Assembly: GCF_020858115.1 (NCBI RefSeq)
Contig: NZ_JACYMM010000006.1
Coordinates: 124,001-188,000, forward strand
Direction: 5' to 3'
DNA length: 64,000 nt
Source of the DNA: Janthinobacterium sp. FW305-129
GTDB taxonomy: Bacteria; Pseudomonadota; Gammaproteobacteria; Burkholderiales; Burkholderiaceae_D
Positions 59,762 to 64,000 of the stretch are shown piece by piece. Position numbers and translations under genes: made by a program. The stretch's first letter is position 1. Each line of letters begins with the position of its first letter. A model generated the notes under the pieces. It did not search any database, was not told the origin of the DNA, and saw nothing but the letters and a program-made list of their open reading frames with translations.

Positions 59762-60922
59762 ATGCAGCTGATTTCCCCCGCTTCCCTGTTGCCCGCCGAC
59801 CTGGCGCAGGCGCTCCTCATCGGCCGCATCTGGCGTGACGGCCCCTGCGTCATCGCCGTGCGCGGCGGCGAGGTGGTCGACATCACGCAGACGATGGCGA
59901 CGGTGGCCGGGCTGTTCGAGCGCAGCGATGCGCTCGATATCGCCCGCCATGCGCCCGGCATCGCGCTCGGCTCCGTGCAGGCGCTGCTGGCGCAGGCGCT
60001 GGCCGCGCCGGCTGGCGAGCCGTTCCTGCTGGCGCCGTGCGACCTGCAGGCCGTCAAGGCCTGCGGTGTGACTTTCGCCGTCAGCCTGCTGGAACGGGTG
60101 ATCGAGGAACAGGCAGGCGGCGACGCGGCGCGCGCGGCGAGCCTGCGCGCCGCGCTGCAAACAACCCTCGGCAGCGACCTGTCCGCATTGAAACCGGGTT
60201 CGGACGCGGCGCAGCGCCTGAAACAGCAGCTGCAGCAGCGCGGCGCCTGGTCGCAATACATGGAAGTGGGCATCGGCCCCGATGCGGAAGTGTTTACCAA
60301 GGCACAGCCGATGTCGTCGGTGGGCTGCGGCGCGCAGGTGGGCTTGCTGCCATCGTCCGCCTGGAACAACCCCGAGCCGGAGATCGTCCTGGCCGTCAAC
60401 AGCCGCGGCGAGGTGCTGGGGGCTTCCCTGGGCAACGACGTCAACCTGCGCGACATCGAAGGGCGCAGCGCCCTCTTGCTGGGCAAGGCCAAGGATAACA
60501 ACGGCTCCTGCGCCATCGGTCCCTTCATTCGCCTGTTCGACGAACATTTCACGCTAGACACCGTGCGCCAGGCGGAAGTGTCGCTGCTGATCGAAGGCGC
60601 GGACGACGGCTTTGTGCTCGAAGGTGCCAGCTTCATGCGCGAAATCAGCCGCGACCCGCTCGACCTGGTGCGCCAGACGGCGGGCCAGTACCACCAGTAT
60701 CCGGACGGCTTCATGCTGTTCCTGGGCACCATGTTCTCGCCCGTGAAGGACCGCGGCGCGCAGGGCGGCGGCTTCACGCACCACCTGGGCGACCGGGTCA
60801 CCATCGCCAGCGCCGCGCTGGGCGCGCTGGTCAACGAAGTGCAGCGCTGCGACGCGATTGCCCCATGGACGTTTGGCGTGCGCGCGCTGTACCAGAACCT
60901 GGGCCAACGCGGCCTGCTTTGA
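59762..60922 (+). CDS. xylX: FAH-family 2-keto-3-deoxy-D-xylonate dehydratase
   Basis: 386 aa of the fumarylacetoacetate hydrolase superfamily. A metal site is suggested by NPEPEIVLAVNSRGEVLGASLGNDVNLRDIEGRSALLLGKAKDNNGSCAIGPF, with the acidic residues expected for Mg2+. In the Caulobacter D-xylose (Weimberg) pathway XylX of this type converts 2-keto-3-deoxy-xylonate to alpha-ketoglutarate semialdehyde. Assignment rests on size, family and adjacency to clear XylB and XylD homologues; an L-arabinose pathway dehydratase (AraD1) is the alternative. Confidence 0.85.
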   Translation: MQLISPASLLPADLAQALLIGRIWRDGPCVIAVRGGEVVDITQTMATVAGLFERSDALDIARHAPGIALGSVQALLAQALAAPAGEPFLLAPCDLQAVKACGVTFAVSLLERVIEEQAGGDAARAASLRAALQTTLGSDLSALKPGSDAAQRLKQQLQQRGAWSQYMEVGIGPDAEVFTKAQPMSSVGCGAQVGLLPSSAWNNPEPEIVLAVNSRGEVLGASLGNDVNLRDIEGRSALLLGKAKDNNGSCAIGPFIRLFDEHFTLDTVRQAEVSLLIEGADDGFVLEGASFMREISRDPLDLVRQTAGQYHQYPDGFMLFLGTMFSPVKDRGAQGGGFTHHLGDRVTIASAALGALVNEVQRCDAIAPWTFGVRALYQNLGQRGLL

Positions 60923-60949
60923 TCCGATTATTTTAAAAAGAGAGACACC

Positions 60950-61717
60950 ATGCAGCATGCAACTTACCCCAGCCTGGCAGGCCAGCGCGTCGTCATCACG
61001 GGCGGCGGCACCGGCATCGGCGTGGCCATCGTCGAGGCGTTCGCGCGCCAGGGCGCCCACGTCACCTTTCTCGACATCGCCCGCGAGGCGTCGCTGGCGC
61101 TGCAGGAAACGCTGGCGCACCTGCCGCAGCCGCCCCTGTTCCGCTATTGCGACCTGACGGACCTGGCAGCCCTGGCCGCCACTTTCGCCGAGATTGAACA
61201 CAGCACGGGCGCCACGGATATCCTCATCAACAACGCGGCCAATGACGACCGCCATCAGCTGCAGGACGTCACGCCCGCCTACTGGGACGAACGCATCGCC
61301 GTCAACCTGCGCCACCAGTATTTCTGCGCCCAGGCAGTGGCGCCGGCCATGCGCGCCAAGGGCAGCGGCGTGATCCTCAACCTGGGCTCGATTTCCTGGC
61401 ACCTGGCGCAGGCGAACCTGTCGATCTACATGACGGCGAAGGCCGGCATCGAAGGGCTGACGCGCGGTCTGGCGCGCGACCTGGGTGCCGACGGCATCCG
61501 CGTCAACTGCATCATTCCCGGCGCCGTGCGCACGCCGCGCCAGGAGCGGCTGTGGCATACACCGGAAGCGGAAGCCGTGATCCTGCAGGGACAATGCCTG
61601 CAGACGCGCGTGGAGCCGGAAGACGTGGCGGCGCTGGCGCTGTTCCTCGCGTCGGACAACGCGGCCAAGTGCGCGGGGCGCGAATACTATGTCGACGCAG
61701 GCTGGTACGGCGCATGA
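60950..61717 (+). CDS. xylB: D-xylose 1-dehydrogenase, SDR family
   Basis: 255-aa short-chain dehydrogenase oxidising D-xylose to xylonolactone with NAD. Cofactor motif VVITGGGTGIGVAIVEAF, then NNAANDDRHQLQDVTPAYWDERIAVNLRH, catalytic Ser in LGSISWHLAQ and YMTAK with the Tyr-x3-Lys pair. The stretch from NNAANDDRH to the catalytic Tyr closely follows Caulobacter XylB as I remember it. The stop overlaps the xylD start by ATGA. Confidence 0.92.
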   Translation: MQHATYPSLAGQRVVITGGGTGIGVAIVEAFARQGAHVTFLDIAREASLALQETLAHLPQPPLFRYCDLTDLAALAATFAEIEHSTGATDILINNAANDDRHQLQDVTPAYWDERIAVNLRHQYFCAQAVAPAMRAKGSGVILNLGSISWHLAQANLSIYMTAKAGIEGLTRGLARDLGADGIRVNCIIPGAVRTPRQERLWHTPEAEAVILQGQCLQTRVEPEDVAALALFLASDNAAKCAGREYYVDAGWYGA

Positions 61718-63501
61718 GTACCCCAGGCAATCGCCAGGCGCGGCGCTTCCGCTCGCAGGACTGGTTCGACAATCCCGAGCACATCGACATGACGGCGCTG
61801 TACCTGGAGCGCTTCATGAACTACGGCATTACGGCCGAGGAGCTGCGTTCGGGCCGGCCCATCATCGGCATCGCGCAAAGCGGCAGCGATATCAGCCCCT
61901 GCAACCGCATCCACCTGGAACTGGCCCTGCGCGTGCGCGACGGCATCCGCGACGCGGGCGGCATCCCGATGGAATTTCCGCTGCACCCGATCTTCGAGAA
62001 CTGCCGCCGTCCCACGGCCGCGCTGGACCGTAACCTCGCGTATCTGGGCCTGGTGGAGATTTTGCATGGCTACCCGATCGACGCCGTGGTGCTGACGACG
62101 GGCTGCGACAAGACCACGCCGGCGCAATTGATGGCCGCGGCCACGGTGGACATTCCCGCCATCGTGCTGTCGGGCGGCCCTATGCTCGACGGCTGGATGG
62201 ACGGCGAACTGGTCGGTTCCGGCGCCGCCATCTGGAAGGGCCGCCGCCAGCTGTCCGCCGGCTTGATCGACAATGACAAATTCTTGCAGATCGCCGCCGC
62301 CTCGGCGCCGTCGGCCGGCCACTGCAACACCATGGGCACGGCATCGACCATGAATGCGCTGGCCGAGGCGCTGGGCATGTCCCTGACGGGCTGCTCGGCC
62401 ATCCCCGCGCCGTACCGCGAACGGGGCCAGATCGCCTATGCAACGGGGCGCCGCATCGTCGGCATGGCGCGTGACGACGTGCGCCCGTCGAGCATCCTCA
62501 CGCGCGAGGCCTTCCTGGACGCCATCATCGTCAACGCGGCCATCGGCGGCTCCACCAACGCCCAGCCGCACCTGATGGCCATGGCGCGCCATGCGGGCGT
62601 GGCATTGCACTCGAGCGACTGGATGGCGCACGGCTACGACGTGCCGCTGCTGTTGAACATGCAGCCGGCCGGGAAGTATCTGGGCGAGCGCTTCCACCGC
62701 GCCGGCGGCGTGCCGGCCGTGATGTGGGAGCTGCAGCAGGCGGGCCTGCTGCACGCGGATCGGTTGACGGTCACGGGCCAGAGCATGGCGGCCAACTTGC
62801 AAGGCCGCGAAAGCGCGGACCGCGAGATGATCCGCCCGTTTGCCGCACCGCTGAAGGAAAAGGCCGGTTTCATGGCCTTGCAGGGCAACCTGTTCGACTT
62901 TGCCATCATGAAGACCAGCGTGATCTCGCCCGCTTTCCGCGAGCGCTACCTGTCGCGCCCTGGCAGCGAGGGCGTGTTCGAGGCGCGCGCCATCGTCTTT
63001 GACGGTTCAAGCGACTATCACGCGCGCATCAACGACCCGGCGCTCAATATCGACGACAGCTGCATGCTGGTCATGCGCGGCGCCGGTCCCGTGGGCTGGC
63101 CCGGTTCGGCCGAGGTGGTCAACATGCAGCCGCCCGACGCCTTGCTGAAGGCCGGCATTTTGAACCTGCCGACCCTGGGCGACGGGCGCCAGTCGGGCAC
63201 CTCGGACAGCCCCTCGATCCTGAACGCGTCGCCGGAAAGCGCCGTGGGCGGCGGCCTGGCGCTGCTGCGCACGGGCGACATCATCCGCGTGGACCTGAAC
63301 GGGGGGCAGTGCGACATGCTGGTCGATGCACAGGAACTGGCGCGCCGCGCCCGGGAACTGCCGCCGCCCGTCAACGACAGCGCCACGCCGTGGCAGGAGC
63401 TCTACCGCGCCAGCGTTGGCCAGCTGGAAACGGGCGCCTGCATGGAGCTGGCCCTGAAATACCGCGCCGTGGGCCAGACCCTGCCGCGTCACAACCATTA
63501 G
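61714..63501 (+). CDS. xylD: D-xylonate dehydratase (IlvD/Edd family)
   Basis: 595 aa, the same length as the Caulobacter enzyme. Iron-sulfur and substrate motifs: GIAQSGSDISPCNRIH, LTTGCDKTTPAQLMAA, SAPSAGHCNTMGTASTMNA, with Cys in each, and AGPVGWPGSAEVVNMQPPD late in the protein, ending LPRHNH. It removes water from D-xylonate to give 2-keto-3-deoxy-xylonate, which XylX then uses. The start at 61714 overlaps the xylB stop; the longer frame to 61552 is read-through of xylB. Confidence 0.95.
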   Translation: MSTPGNRQARRFRSQDWFDNPEHIDMTALYLERFMNYGITAEELRSGRPIIGIAQSGSDISPCNRIHLELALRVRDGIRDAGGIPMEFPLHPIFENCRRPTAALDRNLAYLGLVEILHGYPIDAVVLTTGCDKTTPAQLMAAATVDIPAIVLSGGPMLDGWMDGELVGSGAAIWKGRRQLSAGLIDNDKFLQIAAASAPSAGHCNTMGTASTMNALAEALGMSLTGCSAIPAPYRERGQIAYATGRRIVGMARDDVRPSSILTREAFLDAIIVNAAIGGSTNAQPHLMAMARHAGVALHSSDWMAHGYDVPLLLNMQPAGKYLGERFHRAGGVPAVMWELQQAGLLHADRLTVTGQSMAANLQGRESADREMIRPFAAPLKEKAGFMALQGNLFDFAIMKTSVISPAFRERYLSRPGSEGVFEARAIVFDGSSDYHARINDPALNIDDSCMLVMRGAGPVGWPGSAEVVNMQPPDALLKAGILNLPTLGDGRQSGTSDSPSILNASPESAVGGGLALLRTGDIIRVDLNGGQCDMLVDAQELARRARELPPPVNDSATPWQELYRASVGQLETGACMELALKYRAVGQTLPRHNH

Positions 63502-63511
63502 CAGCACGTAG

Positions 63512-63541
63512 GTCGGGTTAGCGCTTCGCACGTAACCCGAC
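63512..63541. repeat. REP-like palindrome after xylD
   Basis: GTCGGGTTA (63512-63520) and TAACCCGAC (63533-63541) flank GCGCTTCGCACG. Such GTAGGTCGGGTTAGC-type palindromes are dispersed repeats in many betaproteobacteria; only one copy is visible here. Confidence 0.6.
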
Positions 63542-63604
63542 GTGATTGTAGAAGTACCCCGCAGTTAAAAAATGTAGTTAAAAAATCCAACAAGGAGACA
63601 CACA

Positions 63605-64000
63605 ATGAACAAGATCATCAGTGCAGCCATCATGACCGCCATGCTGGCTTTGAGCAGCAGCGCCGCCCTGGCCGATGCGAAAAACCCGAAAATCGGCTTT
63701 TCCATCGACGATTTGCGCGTCGAGCGCTGGACGCGCGACCGCGACTTCTTCATCGCCGCCGCCGAGAAGCAGGGCGCCAAGGTCTTCGTGCAGTCGGCCG
63801 ATGCCAGCGAACAGCGCCAGATTTCGCAGATCGAAAACCTGATTTCGCGCGGCGTGGACGTGCTGGTGATCGTGCCGTTCAACGCCACTGTCCTCAACAA
63901 CACCGTCAAGGAAGCGAAAAAGGCCGGCATCAAGGTGCTGTCGTATGACCGCCTGATCCTGAACGCCGATATCGATGCGTATATCTCGTTCGACAACGAG
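63605..64000 (+). CDS. xylF: D-xylose-binding periplasmic protein, 5' part
   Basis: The gene runs off the window after 132 codons. Signal peptide at residues 1-22 (cleavage ALA-D), then KIGFSIDDLRVERWTRDRDFFIAAAEKQGAKVFVQSADASEQRQISQIENLISRGVDVLVIVPFN, the XylF pattern. AAGGAG lies before the ATG. It follows xylD by 104 bp and would supply xylose to the oxidation pathway; the ATPase and permease genes would be expected next. Confidence 0.93.
   Translation, partial: MNKIISAAIMTAMLALSSSAALADAKNPKIGFSIDDLRVERWTRDRDFFIAAAEKQGAKVFVQSADASEQRQISQIENLISRGVDVLVIVPFNATVLNNTVKEAKKAGIKVLSYDRLILNADIDAYISFDNE

Overview
The window is chromosomal DNA from a high-GC betaproteobacterium, most likely an Oxalobacteraceae member (Janthinobacterium, Duganella or Massilia type). 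This placement rests on protein style and gene order (mnmG-rsmG-parA-parB-atp operon, coaD with a YfhL-type ferredoxin, branched-chain amino acid type ABC cassette); no rRNA or tRNA is present to confirm it. Nearly all DNA is coding, and the many long antisense open frames are GC-driven shadows.

The main result is that the window appears to contain the chromosomal replication origin. The 1.4-kb non-coding gap at about 21.5-22.98 kb, between a nucleosidase gene and a GMC oxidoreductase gene, carries three iterated modules of about 208 bp spaced 466-475 bp apart. Each has an AT-rich TATA/GTATAC stretch, a TAG/TAA triplet tract resembling a DnaA-trio, a perfect DnaA box (TGTGGATAA), then 140-141 bp later TGTGGATAT and 17 bp further TTATCCACA. 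Hand-counted lines show the + strand C-rich to the left and G-rich to the right, whichever strand the genes use. Four parS-like sites lie at 29.0, 33.5, 33.8 and 34.7 kb, and parAB follows at 37.6-39.3 kb. A second cluster of phased DnaA-box-like motifs lies at 7.95-8.27 kb. dnaA itself is not in the window.

Layout. 0-8 kb: two-partner secretion pair (giant adhesin plus outer-membrane transporter). 8.3-13.3 kb: glmU, a DUF6279 lipoprotein, rsmD, coaD, ferredoxin, a chalcone-isomerase-like protein and a small membrane protein. 13.5-20.7 kb: LysR regulator, chemoreceptor, Lrp regulator divergent from putA. 20.7-23 kb: nucleosidase and candidate oriC. 23-29.6 kb: GMC oxidoreductase and a branched-chain-type ABC transporter. 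29.6-34.6 kb: 3-hydroxybutyrate oligomer hydrolase, EAL phosphodiesterase, iron alcohol dehydrogenase, an isolated nuoA, and a SugE/Gdx guanidinium exporter preceded by a guanidine-II (mini-ykkC) riboswitch. 34.8-46.7 kb: mnmG-rsmG-parA-parB and atpIBEFHAGDC. 46.7-55.4 kb: rsgA, then a bidirectional cluster joining AdoMet decarboxylase, DUF4178, SPFH-SHOCT and DUF350 membrane proteins with a membrane-anchored aminopropyltransferase and a Tat-exported FAD oxidoreductase. 55.4-64 kb: a ChvE-GguA-GguB sugar importer divergent from a Caulobacter-like D-xylose oxidation operon (xylX, xylB, xylD) and the start of xylF, cut by the window end.

The genes combine housekeeping functions near the origin (cell wall, CoA, tRNA/rRNA modification, ATP synthesis, segregation) with lifestyle modules: adhesion, proline and pentose use, polyhydroxybutyrate oligomer breakdown, guanidine export and a polyamine-linked membrane system.
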